Assembly (NCBI GenBank): GCA_035718085.1
Contig: DASTHS010000299.1
Coordinates: 1 to 19,857 of the forward strand
Direction of reading: 5' to 3'
Origin: DASTHS01 sp035718085
Lineage (GTDB): Bacteria > Actinomycetota > Acidimicrobiia > Acidimicrobiales > Palsa-688
Length of the DNA: 19,857 nt
Positions 1 to 6,782 of this stretch are shown here, in pieces. The translations under genes were made by a program, and so were the position numbers. Below the pieces are notes generated by a model. That model was given only the letters and a program-made list of their open reading frames with translations, did not search any database and was not told the origin of the DNA. Numbering within the stretch: the first letter of the stretch is position 1; every line of letters starts with the position of its first letter.

Positions 1-169
1 GCCGGCGCGCACGTAGGAGGCCGCGGCCCGCCCCAAGGTCGCTGCCGGACGCGATCTCGCGCCGCAGGAGGTCACCGCTGGCGATGTGGGTGACGCCGTA
101 GCGGGCGGCGAGGCGGGTGGCCTGGGTGCCCTTGCCCGCCCCGGGCGGGGCGAGCAGCAGGAGCCTCAC
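1..169 (-). CDS. adk: Adenylate kinase, N-terminal part (cut by window edge; apparent frameshift)
   Basis: Adenylate kinase catalyses ATP + AMP to 2 ADP in the cytoplasm. Reading leftward from GTG at 169, the product begins VRLLLLAPPGAGKGTQATRL. This gives the P-loop GAPGAGKGT-type motif (here PPGAGKGTQA, residues 9-18) directly after the first beta strand, followed by the AMP-site motif SGDLLR near residue 31, as expected for the family. An upstream ATG at 196 is closed by a stop before the P-loop, so GTG 169 is the only sensible start; it has no clear Shine-Dalgarno. It lies 37 nt after the FAD oxidoreductase stop on the same strand, so co-transcription is likely. After SGSDLG the frame becomes poor (AGRGLLRARR). 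Dropping one base of the four-base run at 31-34 restores a family-like continuation, LGRAAASYVRAG. The rest of the gene is outside the window. Confidence 0.85.
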   Translation of the reverse strand, partial: MRLLLLAPPGAGKGTQATRLAARYGVTHIASGDLLRREIASGSDLGAGRGLLRARR

Positions 170-206
170 GGCGCGACGCGACTGGGCGCAGGCATGGCGG
201 GCGAAG

Positions 207-1613
207 CTACTCGCGCCCAGCCAGGTCTGCGAGGACCGCCTCCGCCGCCCGCCGGCCCGACAGCAGGGCGCCCTGCACCGACGGGCTGTCCCGGTGGTCG
301 CCGCAGACGTAGACGCCCGACGGGGTGCGCACCGGCCGCCGGGGCTCGGCGGCGAAGGTGCCGGGCGGGGCGAGGGGCTGACCGTGGGCGATGCGGTCGA
401 TCCGCAAGGTCTCCCAGTCGGCGACGCCGCCGAACCAGTCGTCGACCTGGGCGCGCGCCGCGGCGTCGAGGGCGGCGTCGTCGGCGGCGAGGGCGGCGGG
501 GTCGACGACGCTGGCCACGACCAGGCCGCGGCCCGGCGGGGCCGCGGCCGGGTTGACGTCGCTCATCACCGCCAGGTTGTTCACCGGGCCCGACCGCTCG
601 CCGTCGAGCACGATGGTGCGCCCCGCCACCGGGTCCGCCCCCCGCAGCCGTGGCCCGGCCGGCGTGGCGTACCAGAGGGCCCCGACGGGCTTGGAGCCCG
701 GGTCGGGCACCCCCGCGACCAGCCGGGAGGCCGCCGGCCCCTCGACGGCCACCACCACCGCCGACGCCGCCACCTCGTCGCCGTCGGCGAGCACGGCGCC
801 CCCCGGGTGCACCGACGAGACGGCTGCGCCGAGGGAGACGGTGCCGTCGGGGAGGTCGGCGGCCAGCAGGGCCGGCAGGTCACCGATGCCGCCCGCGGGC
901 GTCGCCGTCGGCGCGCCGCCGAGGGTGCGCAGCACGAAGCGGGTGAGGCTGGCGGAGGTGGCGAGGTCGGGGTCGAGCAGGATCCCGGAGAGCAGGGGGC
1001 CGAGGGTGGTGCCGACCATGGCCGGCGTGAACCCCTGCGCCGCCAGCCAGGCGGCCGTCGACGTGTCGGGCCCGCTCACCGGCCCGTCGGTCGGCCACCG
1101 GCGGCCGGTGACGGCGAGTCGGGCGAGGCGCAGCTTGTCGGCCAGCGTGCCCACCGGGGCCACCAGGGCGGCCGGGGCGTCGAGGGGGCGGCTGCGGGGG
1201 TCGACGAGGCTGTGCCACCGTCCGCCGTGGCGCACCGTGGCGCCCGGCACGAACGGGCGGAGGCGGAGGCGGCGCAGGTCGACCTGGGCCCGCAGCTCGG
1301 GGTAGCCGGTCAACAGCACCTGGAAGCCGCGGTCGAGGGTGAACCCACCGACCCGGTCGGAGCGGACCCGGCCTCCGACGCCGTCGGCTGCCTCGAGCAG
1401 CCGCACGGGCCGGCCGGCGGCGACCAGCCGTCGGGCGCAGGCCAGGCCGGCGAGGCCGGCGCCGACGACGACCACCGGGGCCCCGGCGCCGGCCGGGGCC
1501 GGGCCGCCGGGCGGCGACGCCGGGCGGGGCGCGGTCGCCCGCGCCGCCCCCGTCATCGGGACGCGGCGCACCGACAGCCGTCGCCGGCCGGGGTCGGAGG
1601 TCTCAGCGGACAT
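207..1613 (-). CDS. FAD-dependent oxidoreductase of the amine oxidase / protoporphyrinogen oxidase family
   Basis: This is a 468-residue cytoplasmic flavoprotein. The N-terminal Rossmann FAD site is clear: VVVVGAGLAGLACARRL at about residues 46-62, then the acidic end of strand 2 (LLEAADGVGGR, with the GGR that contacts FAD pyrophosphate). The C-terminal FAD-closing motif is also present (VYVCGDHRDSPSVQGALLSG), typical of amine-oxidase/PPOX/phytoene-desaturase relatives. The length fits the family. I chose ATG 1613 because GGGAGG sits 8 nt upstream. It overlaps the end of the FGGY kinase by 11 nt, so translational coupling is likely. An in-frame ATG at 1556 is the alternative start but has no Shine-Dalgarno. 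The first 45 residues are a Pro/Ala/Arg-rich extension before the FAD fold. The substrate cannot be told from sequence. I see nothing specific to haem or carotenoid synthesis nearby, so the family call is firm and the reaction is not. Confidence 0.88.
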   Translation of the reverse strand: MSAETSDPGRRRLSVRRVPMTGAARATAPRPASPPGGPAPAGAGAPVVVVGAGLAGLACARRLVAAGRPVRLLEAADGVGGRVRSDRVGGFTLDRGFQVLLTGYPELRAQVDLRRLRLRPFVPGATVRHGGRWHSLVDPRSRPLDAPAALVAPVGTLADKLRLARLAVTGRRWPTDGPVSGPDTSTAAWLAAQGFTPAMVGTTLGPLLSGILLDPDLATSASLTRFVLRTLGGAPTATPAGGIGDLPALLAADLPDGTVSLGAAVSSVHPGGAVLADGDEVAASAVVVAVEGPAASRLVAGVPDPGSKPVGALWYATPAGPRLRGADPVAGRTIVLDGERSGPVNNLAVMSDVNPAAAPPGRGLVVASVVDPAALAADDAALDAAARAQVDDWFGGVADWETLRIDRIAHGQPLAPPGTFAAEPRRPVRTPSGVYVCGDHRDSPSVQGALLSGRRAAEAVLADLAGRE

Positions 1614-2952
1614 GCAGGGCGCCTCCCTCGGCGATGCCGTCGCGGTAGCGGGCGTAGCGGTCCGCGGTGCTGGCCACCCACGCCGGGTCGGGGTCGACCG
1701 GGTCGCTGTGGCGGGCCCATGCGCCTGCCCCCTCGACGCCGCCCTCGACGCCGGCGCCCATCCGGGCCAGCCACGCCGCCCCCAGCGCCGCACCCTCGGG
1801 CACGGCCACCGGGACCACCGGGCGGCCGAGCACGTCGGCGATGGCCTGGACCCAGCCCCGGTCACGCACCCCCCCACCGGTCAGCACCACCCGGTCGGGC
1901 ACCCCTCCGGCGGCCTCGAGCACGTGGCGGACGACGAAGCCGCTGGCTTCCCGGGACGCCCGGCGCAACTCGGCCGGCCCGGCCCGCAGGTCGAGGCCGC
2001 CGAGGGCACCGCGCCGCCCCGGGTCGTGCAGGGGCACCCGCTCGCCGCGCACGTGGGGCCACCACACCGGCACCGCCGTCTGGTCGGCGCATCCGCCGGC
2101 CGGCGCGAGGAGCCGGTCGGCCCAGGAGGTGAAGAGGCCCCCGGCGTTGCTCGGCCCGCCGACGACCCACCCGGCGCGCAGGTGCGGGAGGGTCCACAAG
2201 CCGGGCACCCTGGTCGGCTCGGCGGAGTTGACCCAGGTGACGAGGGTCGAGCCGAGCACCACCAGGGCGTCACCGGGCCCGTCGGCGCCGGCGACGAGCT
2301 GCTCGCAGAGGGCGTCGACCCCGCCGGCGGCGAGCACGGGGCCGTCCCCGGCGACGGCGCCGATGGCCTCGCCGAAGAAGCGCACCTCGGGGAGCGTGCC
2401 GGGGCGGGCGCCTGCGGCGGCGACCGCCGCCGCGCTCCAACCGGCGCCGTCGAAGAGCGGCCCGAACGCGCAGGCGGTGGCGTAGTCGACGGCGGCCGGA
2501 CCGCCGAGGGCCCGGTTGGCGGCGGCCTGGGCCGGCCAGTAGGCGGCCGCCCCCGGGGCGGCGGCCGCGGCCCAGGCCAGCAGGGCGGCGCCCTCACCCG
2601 ACTCGGTCGGGTCGGCACCGGGCGGCCCGGCGCGACCCCGGTCGTCGTCGTAGAGCACCCCGGGCAGCACCGGGGTGCCGTCGGCGTCGACGGCGGTCAT
2701 CGAGGGTGCCAGCGCGGCGACGGCGACCGCGACGGGGCGGGCGCCGGCCACCTCGTCGAGGGCCCGCCGGGCCCCCTCGCCCCACGATCGGGCGTCGTGC
2801 TCCAGTCGACCGGCGGCAGGGACCACGAGGCGGTGGGCCACCCGGGCCCGGGCCACCACGGTGCCGTCGGGGGCCACGGCGACCGCCTTGACCGCGGTGG
2901 TGCCGATGTCGATCCCCGCCGTGACGGCGCCGACTTGTCGCACGCTGGGCAC
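1603..2952 (-). CDS. FGGY-family carbohydrate kinase
   Basis: This is a 449-residue cytosolic sugar kinase of the FGGY family (xylulokinase/glycerol kinase fold), expected to transfer the ATP gamma-phosphate to a sugar or polyol. The N-terminal phosphate-1 loop reads AGIDIGTTAVKAVAV at about residues 12-26. A GGVDAL motif places the likely catalytic Asp at residue 213. The C-terminal ATP-binding lobe has VVLTGGGVRDRGWVQAIADVLGRPV followed by PEGAALGAAWLA, the FGGY_C signature. It is slightly shorter than the usual 480-520 residues. Start: GTG at 2952 (PSVRQVGAVTAGID follows); GTG at 2943 is possible and would lose three residues. Reading could extend further upstream, but that would run into the divergent dehydrogenase gene. 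It is first in a leftward operon with the FAD oxidoreductase and adenylate kinase. The neighbouring class II aldolase suggests that the phosphorylated product is later cleaved. Exact substrate unknown. Confidence 0.88.
   Translation of the reverse strand: MPSVRQVGAVTAGIDIGTTAVKAVAVAPDGTVVARARVAHRLVVPAAGRLEHDARSWGEGARRALDEVAGARPVAVAVAALAPSMTAVDADGTPVLPGVLYDDDRGRAGPPGADPTESGEGAALLAWAAAAAPGAAAYWPAQAAANRALGGPAAVDYATACAFGPLFDGAGWSAAAVAAAGARPGTLPEVRFFGEAIGAVAGDGPVLAAGGVDALCEQLVAGADGPGDALVVLGSTLVTWVNSAEPTRVPGLWTLPHLRAGWVVGGPSNAGGLFTSWADRLLAPAGGCADQTAVPVWWPHVRGERVPLHDPGRRGALGGLDLRAGPAELRRASREASGFVVRHVLEAAGGVPDRVVLTGGGVRDRGWVQAIADVLGRPVVPVAVPEGAALGAAWLARMGAGVEGGVEGAGAWARHSDPVDPDPAWVASTADRYARYRDGIAEGGALHVR
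1622..1627 (-). promoter_or_regulatory. Shine-Dalgarno of the FAD oxidoreductase
   Basis: On the minus strand GGGAGG lies 8 nt before ATG 1613, inside the end of the FGGY kinase coding region. It decides the start codon in favour of 1613 over the downstream in-frame ATG at 1556. Confidence 0.7.
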
Positions 2953-2959
2953 GCCGGGC

Positions 2960-2966
2960 CAGTATG
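2960..2966. promoter_or_regulatory. Candidate bidirectional -10 element between divergent, probably leaderless genes
   Basis: Only about 19 nt separate GTG 2952 (leftward kinase) from GTG 2972 (rightward dehydrogenase). The only AT-rich patch is CAGTATG. Read rightward, CAGTAT ends 6 nt before GTG 2972. Read leftward, CATACT ends 8 nt before GTG 2952. Both spacings match the distance from a -10 hexamer to the transcription start, so both transcripts would begin at or near their start codons. No -35 box is evident on either side. This is inferred from sequence alone. Confidence 0.5.
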
Positions 2967-2971
2967 GCCGG

Positions 2972-3979
2972 GTGACGCCCCCGAGCCCCAACCGGCCTGC
3001 CGCCCTCGTCACCGCCCCCCTCGGCCGCTCGGGCCTGGCCCGCCTCTCCGAGGTCGTCGAGGTCGTGCACGAGCCGTGGATCGACGGCACCGCCCTGCGG
3101 ATGCTCGACGACGCTGCCCTCGCCGCGCGCGTCGACGCCGGCGGCTTCCGGGTGGTGGTGGTCGAGGGCGACGTCGTGGGCGCCGAGACGCTGTCGCGGC
3201 CGCTGCTGGCGGTCGGGGCGGTGCGCGGCGACCCGACCAACGTCGACCTCGCAGCCGCCACCGCCGCCGGCGTGCCGGTGCTGCACACCCCCGGACGCAA
3301 CGCCGACGCCGTGGCCGAGCACACCCTCGGGCTGCTGCTCGCCGTGCTGCGCCACACCGTCGACGCCGACCACGAGGTGCGCGCCGGCGAGGTCTGGCGC
3401 GACGGCACCATCCCCTACCAGCGCCACCGGGGCGGTGAGCTCGCCGGCCGCACCGCTGCGGTGCTGGGCCTCGGTGCGGTGGGCCAGGCCGTCGCCTGGC
3501 GGCTGCAGGCCCTGGGGGTGACGGTGCGGGCCTACGACCCGCTGCGCCCCGACGCCAGCCACGACCTGGCGGCGACGCTCGCCGGGGCCGACATCTGCAC
3601 CATCCACGCGGCGCGAGGTGCCGTGGCCGGCCACCTCGTCGGTGCCGCGGAGCTGGCGATGCTGGCCCGCGGCGCCGTGGTGTGCAACACAGCGCGCGGC
3701 GCGCTGCTCGACACCGAGGCCCTCGTCGATGCCCTCCGTGCGGGCCACCTGGCCGGGGCCGGCATCGACCACGTCGAGGGCGAGGCCCCGCCCCCCGACC
3801 ATCCGCTCCTGTCGCTGCCCGGGGTCGTCGTCACCCCCCACATCGGCGGCGCCACCGTGGAGACCGAAGGCCGCGGCGCGGCGATGGTCGCCGACGACCT
3901 CGGGCGCCTGCTGTCGGGCCGGTCCCCCCAGCACTGCGCCAACCCGGCGGTGCTCGACGCCACCGAGGTGCGGGCATGA
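2972..3979 (+). CDS. D-2-hydroxyacid dehydrogenase (phosphoglycerate dehydrogenase family)
   Basis: This is a 335-residue NAD(P)-dependent D-isomer-specific 2-hydroxyacid dehydrogenase, cytosolic. The nucleotide-binding Rossmann motif is AAVLGLGAVGQAVAWRL at about residues 164-180, with an Asp in AYDPL near the end of the next strand, which favours NAD. The catalytic triad of the family is present: Arg242 in CNTARG, Glu271 in HVEGEAP and His290 in TPHIGGAT. The NVDLAAA motif marks the substrate-domain hinge. There is no ACT or other regulatory C-terminal domain, so it is a short form unlike serine-pathway SerA with its tail. Start GTG 2972 has no Shine-Dalgarno but lies 6 nt after CAGTAT, which fits leaderless expression. 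Its stop overlaps the aldolase ATG by 4 nt, so the two are co-translated. Function is probably oxidation or reduction in the same sugar or sugar-acid route; substrate unknown. Confidence 0.9.
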   Translation: MTPPSPNRPAALVTAPLGRSGLARLSEVVEVVHEPWIDGTALRMLDDAALAARVDAGGFRVVVVEGDVVGAETLSRPLLAVGAVRGDPTNVDLAAATAAGVPVLHTPGRNADAVAEHTLGLLLAVLRHTVDADHEVRAGEVWRDGTIPYQRHRGGELAGRTAAVLGLGAVGQAVAWRLQALGVTVRAYDPLRPDASHDLAATLAGADICTIHAARGAVAGHLVGAAELAMLARGAVVCNTARGALLDTEALVDALRAGHLAGAGIDHVEGEAPPPDHPLLSLPGVVVTPHIGGATVETEGRGAAMVADDLGRLLSGRSPQHCANPAVLDATEVRA

Positions 3980-4620
3980 GCGACACTGCCGACGCCGTCC
4001 TGGCCACGGCCAAGGCCATGGCCGCCCGCGGCCTGGTCGAGGGCACCGCCGGCAACATCTCGGCCCGCCAACCCGACGGCAAGGTGGTCGCCACCCCGTC
4101 GTCGGTCGACTACGCCGACATGGTGCTCGACGACCTGGTCACCGTGGCCCCCGACGGCACCGTGCTCCACGCCGCCGCCGGCCGGTCGCCCACCTCCGAG
4201 CTGCACCTGCACCTGGCCTGCTACGAGGCGTTCGCCGACATCTCGTCGGTGATCCACTCCCACCCGGTGTGGGCGACGATGTTCGCGGCCGCCCACCAGC
4301 CGGTGCCGGTGTGCGTCGACGAGTTCGCCACCTACGTCGGCGGCGAGGTGCGCTGCGCCCGCTACGCCCCGTCGGGGTCGGCCGACCTCGGGGCGGCGGC
4401 GGTCGAGGCCCTCCAGGGGCGGGGGGCGGCGCTGCTCGCCAACCACGGCATGGTGGCGGTGGGGCCGTCGCCCGCCAAGGCGCTGCACATCGTGGCGCTC
4501 GTCGAGCGCACCGCCCAGATCGCCTGGGGCGCCCGTCTGCTCGGCGGCCATGTGCCCGTGCCCCCGGAGGTCGTCGCCGACTTCGCCGGGGTCTACGGCC
4601 TGCTGCGCACGCTGCCCTGA
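3976..4620 (+). CDS. Class II aldolase/adducin family protein (fuculose-1-phosphate aldolase-like)
   Basis: This is a 214-residue zinc-dependent aldolase of the AraD/FucA superfamily, cytosolic. The phosphate-binding loop GTAGNISAR lies near residues 22-30. Glu75 in SELHLHL is the usual catalytic acid. The zinc-binding histidines are His94 and His96 (HSHP) and His157 (ANHG). Length matches fuculose-phosphate aldolase (about 215 residues), and all metal ligands are present, so an active enzyme is likely. The ATG at 3976 overlaps the dehydrogenase stop in an ATGA arrangement, indicating translational coupling. The FGGY kinase transcribed in the opposite direction is the obvious source of a phosphorylated substrate. 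Family members cleave fuculose-, rhamnulose- or deoxyribulose-phosphates, epimerise ribulose-phosphate, or decarboxylate, and the sequence alone does not separate these. Confidence 0.92.
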   Translation: MSDTADAVLATAKAMAARGLVEGTAGNISARQPDGKVVATPSSVDYADMVLDDLVTVAPDGTVLHAAAGRSPTSELHLHLACYEAFADISSVIHSHPVWATMFAAAHQPVPVCVDEFATYVGGEVRCARYAPSGSADLGAAAVEALQGRGAALLANHGMVAVGPSPAKALHIVALVERTAQIAWGARLLGGHVPVPPEVVADFAGVYGLLRTLP

Positions 4621-4657
4621 CCCGGCCGCAGCGGCCCCCGCCGGCCGCCGGGGACGG

Positions 4658-4921
4658 TCAGCGGCGCCAGGGCTGCTGGTGCTCGACCGGCTCGGGCACC
4701 GGCTCGGCCGGGGTGCTGCGGGTCCAGTACTCGACGTCGCGGGCCGCCTTGGTGCCGCCCCGGCCGAAGAAGGTCGGCAGCGCCGGGGTGCGCCACAGCG
4801 CCCGCCGGGCGGCGCGCCGCCGCTCCTCGAAGGCCCGCTGCCCGGGCGTCGCCGTGTGGCCCAGCCACCACCAGCCGGCCACGCAGGCCGCGCACACGCC
4901 GGCGAGCACCACGAGCACCAC
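4658..4921 (-). CDS. Small single-pass membrane protein, unknown function
   Basis: This is an 87-residue protein that I do not recognise. The first 20 residues (MVLVVLAGVCAACVAGWWWL) form one hydrophobic segment. They are followed by a basic, Arg-rich stretch (EERRRAARRALWR) and a Pro/Glu-rich tail. That arrangement suggests an N-terminal membrane anchor with the rest in the cytoplasm. The ATG at 4921 lies only 9 nt after the stop of the acyl-CoA ligase on the same strand, so it is probably the last gene of that operon. Codon third positions are strongly G/C, as in the neighbours, supporting a real gene. It faces the aldolase gene tail-to-tail across 37 nt, where I see no convincing terminator. 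There is no conserved domain I can name. Confidence 0.6.
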   Translation of the reverse strand: MVLVVLAGVCAACVAGWWWLGHTATPGQRAFEERRRAARRALWRTPALPTFFGRGGTKAARDVEYWTRSTPAEPVPEPVEHQQPWRR

Positions 4922-4930
4922 GGCGCGACC

Positions 4931-6451
4931 CTACCGGCGGCCGAGGGGCTCGCCGGGTTCGGGCAGCTGCGCCTTCACCACCTTGCCGGTGGCGTTGCGG
5001 GGCAGCGCGTCGACGACGCGGATGCGCCGCGGCGCCTTGAAGTCGGCCAGCCGGCCGGCCGCCCAACGGGCCACTTCGAGCGGCTCGACGTCGCGGCCGG
5101 CCACCGGCACCACCCACGCGGCGACGTCCTCGCCGAGCACCGGGTGGGGGACCCCGGCCACGGCGACCTCGGCGACGTCGGGGTGCTCGAGGAGCACCGC
5201 CTCGACGTCGGCGGCGTGCACGTTGGTGCCCCCGCGGATGATGACGTCCTTCGAGCGCCCGACGATGTAGACGTAACCGTCGTCGTCGATTCGGGCCAGG
5301 TCGCCGGTGTGGAGGCCGTCGGCCGCCCACGTGGCCGCCGTGGCCTCCGGGTCCCGCCAGTATTCGCGGGGGCGCCCCGGTACGGCGATGACCAGCTCGC
5401 CCACCTCCCCCGGCGGCAGGGTGGTGCCGTCGTCGCCGACCACCGTCATCGTCGCCGGCGGCAGGGGGCGGCCCACCGACCCCAGGCGGCGCTCGGCCTG
5501 CTCCTTCTCCAAGATGGTGTAGGCGACGCCGGCCTCGGTCATCCCGTAGGCGTTGGAGACCGACGCCCCGGGCATCGCCTCCTGCAGGCGCCGCCACGTC
5601 GCGGGCGCCAGGGGGGCCGACCCGACGGCGGCGAGGGCCACGCTCGACAGGTCGGCGTCCGCCAGCCGGGGCTCGGCCAGCAGCAGCTCCGCCATCGCCG
5701 GCACCAGGAACACCATCGTCGGCCGCTCCCGCTCGACGGCGTCGAGCCAGCGCACGGCGTCGAAGCGGGGCAGGTAGAGGCTGACCATCCCGAGCTTCAT
5801 GGGGGTGTAGATGGCGGTGACGCCGGCGAAGGTGAACAGCGGCGACGCGCTGAGCCAGCCGTCGCCGCTCCAGGCCGGCAGCCCGGTGGGCAGCGGCGAC
5901 GCGTTCGAGTGGCGCACGACGACACCCTTCGGGGCGCCGGTGGTGCCAGAGGTGTAGAGGATGTCGGCGGGGGCGTCGTCGTCGACCGCCACCCCTTCGC
6001 GCGCGGCGCCGTCGACCTGCAGCACCTCCCATCCGAGGGCACCGGCCACCGGCTCGGTCGCCACCACCGCCACGTCGCCCCCAGCCCCGACCGCGGCGAG
6101 CGCGCCGGGCGCGGTGTCGCCTCCGGTCAGCACCACCGACGCACCGGCGTGGGCGACCACCCGGGCCAACTCCGGGGTCGCCAGGCGGGTGTTGAGGGGC
6201 ACGGCCACGGCCCCGGCGAGGTGCACACCGGCATAGGCCGCCACCCACCGGCAGGCGTCGGTGACCGGGAGGTGGAGGGCAACGCGGTCGCCCGGTCCGA
6301 CGCCCAGGCGGCCGAGGCCGGCGGCCACCGAGGCGGCTTCGTCGGCCCACTGGGCGAAGGTGAGGCGCGCTCCGGAAGCGAGGTCGACGAAGCCCACACG
6401 GTCGCCGTGGTGCGCGGCCATGAGCAGCAGCTGGTCGACGGTGCGGGGCAC
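4931..6451 (-). CDS. AMP-binding acyl-CoA synthetase (fatty-acid/aryl-CoA ligase family)
   Basis: This is a 506-residue adenylate-forming enzyme that would activate a carboxylic acid with ATP and load it on CoA, in the cytosol. All core motifs are present: the P-loop YTSGTTGAPKG at residues 166-176, NAYGMTE in the middle, the hinge/TGD motif (LHTGDLARIDDDGYVYIVGR), SKDVIIRGGTNV, and the C-terminal catalytic Lys490 in NATGKVVK. Length is typical. GTG 6451 is the start I prefer: a TAGCAT -10-like hexamer lies 9 nt upstream and there is no Shine-Dalgarno. An ATG at 6462 is out of frame. The gene follows a small zinc-ribbon gene by 24 nt and precedes a small membrane protein gene by 9 nt, so a three-gene operon is likely. 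Acyl substrate not determinable. Related ligases act in fatty-acid, steroid side-chain or aromatic-acid breakdown. Confidence 0.93.
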   Translation of the reverse strand: MPRTVDQLLLMAAHHGDRVGFVDLASGARLTFAQWADEAASVAAGLGRLGVGPGDRVALHLPVTDACRWVAAYAGVHLAGAVAVPLNTRLATPELARVVAHAGASVVLTGGDTAPGALAAVGAGGDVAVVATEPVAGALGWEVLQVDGAAREGVAVDDDAPADILYTSGTTGAPKGVVVRHSNASPLPTGLPAWSGDGWLSASPLFTFAGVTAIYTPMKLGMVSLYLPRFDAVRWLDAVERERPTMVFLVPAMAELLLAEPRLADADLSSVALAAVGSAPLAPATWRRLQEAMPGASVSNAYGMTEAGVAYTILEKEQAERRLGSVGRPLPPATMTVVGDDGTTLPPGEVGELVIAVPGRPREYWRDPEATAATWAADGLHTGDLARIDDDGYVYIVGRSKDVIIRGGTNVHAADVEAVLLEHPDVAEVAVAGVPHPVLGEDVAAWVVPVAGRDVEPLEVARWAAGRLADFKAPRRIRVVDALPRNATGKVVKAQLPEPGEPLGRR

Positions 6452-6460
6452 GGCACCGTC

Positions 6461-6466
6461 ATGCTA
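6461..6466 (-). promoter_or_regulatory. Possible -10 hexamer before the acyl-CoA ligase
   Basis: On the minus strand TAGCAT lies 9 nt before GTG 6451, in the 24-nt gap after the zinc-ribbon gene. It would allow an internal transcript starting about at the GTG. No -35 is visible, so this is a weak call. Confidence 0.35.
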
Positions 6467-6475
6467 CGGGCGGGG

Positions 6476-6718
6476 TCAGGCCACCCGGGCGGCGGCCCCC
6501 TCGGGCGCAGCCTGGTGGCCGCCCGACCTGCCGGCCGCCTCGGTGAGCGCCTCGTGGCAGGTGTCGCACGTGGCGTCGAGCGCCCACGTCGGGCGGCGGC
6601 ACGCCCAGCACGCCACCGGGACCTCCCGCCGGTCGCCGAGCGCGGTCACGTAGCGGGGGTCACGGTCGGTGAGGTCGAGCACCCTGCGGGCGAGCTGATC
6701 CCCCGTGGCGGCAGCCAT
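6476..6718 (-). CDS. Small zinc-ribbon protein, unknown function
   Basis: This is an 80-residue protein that I do not recognise by name. It has two CxxC pairs, Cys37-Cys40 (CWAC) and Cys51-Cys54 (CDTC), ten residues apart, with His55 adjacent. This is the layout of a small zinc ribbon. The N-terminal half (DQLARRVLDLTDRDPRYVTALGDR) looks helical; the C-terminal 22 residues are Gly/Ala-rich and probably disordered. ATG 6718 lacks a Shine-Dalgarno, but TATCCT ends exactly 6 nt upstream, fitting a leaderless message. It heads a leftward operon with the acyl-CoA ligase (24-nt gap) and a small membrane protein. A role as an accessory or regulatory partner of the ligase is only inferred from position. 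The ORF stays open far upstream, but that extension would overlap the divergent dehydrogenase gene and is rejected. Confidence 0.7.
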   Translation of the reverse strand: MAAATGDQLARRVLDLTDRDPRYVTALGDRREVPVACWACRRPTWALDATCDTCHEALTEAAGRSGGHQAAPEGAAARVA

Positions 6719-6724
6719 GGCCGG

Positions 6725-6732
6725 AGGATAAT
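6725..6732. promoter_or_regulatory. AT-rich island with overlapping -10 elements for divergent genes
   Basis: The sequence AGGATAAT gives GATAAT rightward (6727-6732), a five-of-six match to the TATAAT consensus. It would start a transcript near 6739 with a 5' leader of about 44 nt to ATG 6783. Leftward it gives TATCCT (6730-6725), ending 6 nt before ATG 6718. The two hexamers overlap, so the divergent genes may compete for polymerase. Confidence 0.5.
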
Positions 6733-6766
6733 CCCACGCGTGTGGTTCGCTGCGGATGCCCGGACC

Positions 6767-6774
6767 GGGTAGGG
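6767..6774 (+). promoter_or_regulatory. Shine-Dalgarno for the 3-hydroxyisobutyrate-dehydrogenase-family gene
   Basis: GGGTAGGG lies 8 nt before ATG 6783 and supports that start over the in-frame ATG at 6756, which has no such element. Confidence 0.55.
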
Positions 6775-6782
6775 CGACGGCC

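Noticed and set aside
117..3438. Long plus-strand ORFs (117-2132 and 1339-3438) opposite the FAD oxidoreductase and FGGY kinase
   Set aside because: Low-complexity Arg/Gly/Pro-rich products antisense to clear enzymes.
4621..4657. Bidirectional terminator between aldolase and small membrane protein genes
   Set aside because: The G/C runs do not form a clean inverted repeat and there is no T-run on either strand.
4550..6772. 740-residue plus-strand ORF opposite the acyl-CoA ligase
   Set aside because: It is a GC-rich shadow: Arg/Gly/His-rich with no motif, whereas the opposite strand carries a complete adenylate-forming enzyme.
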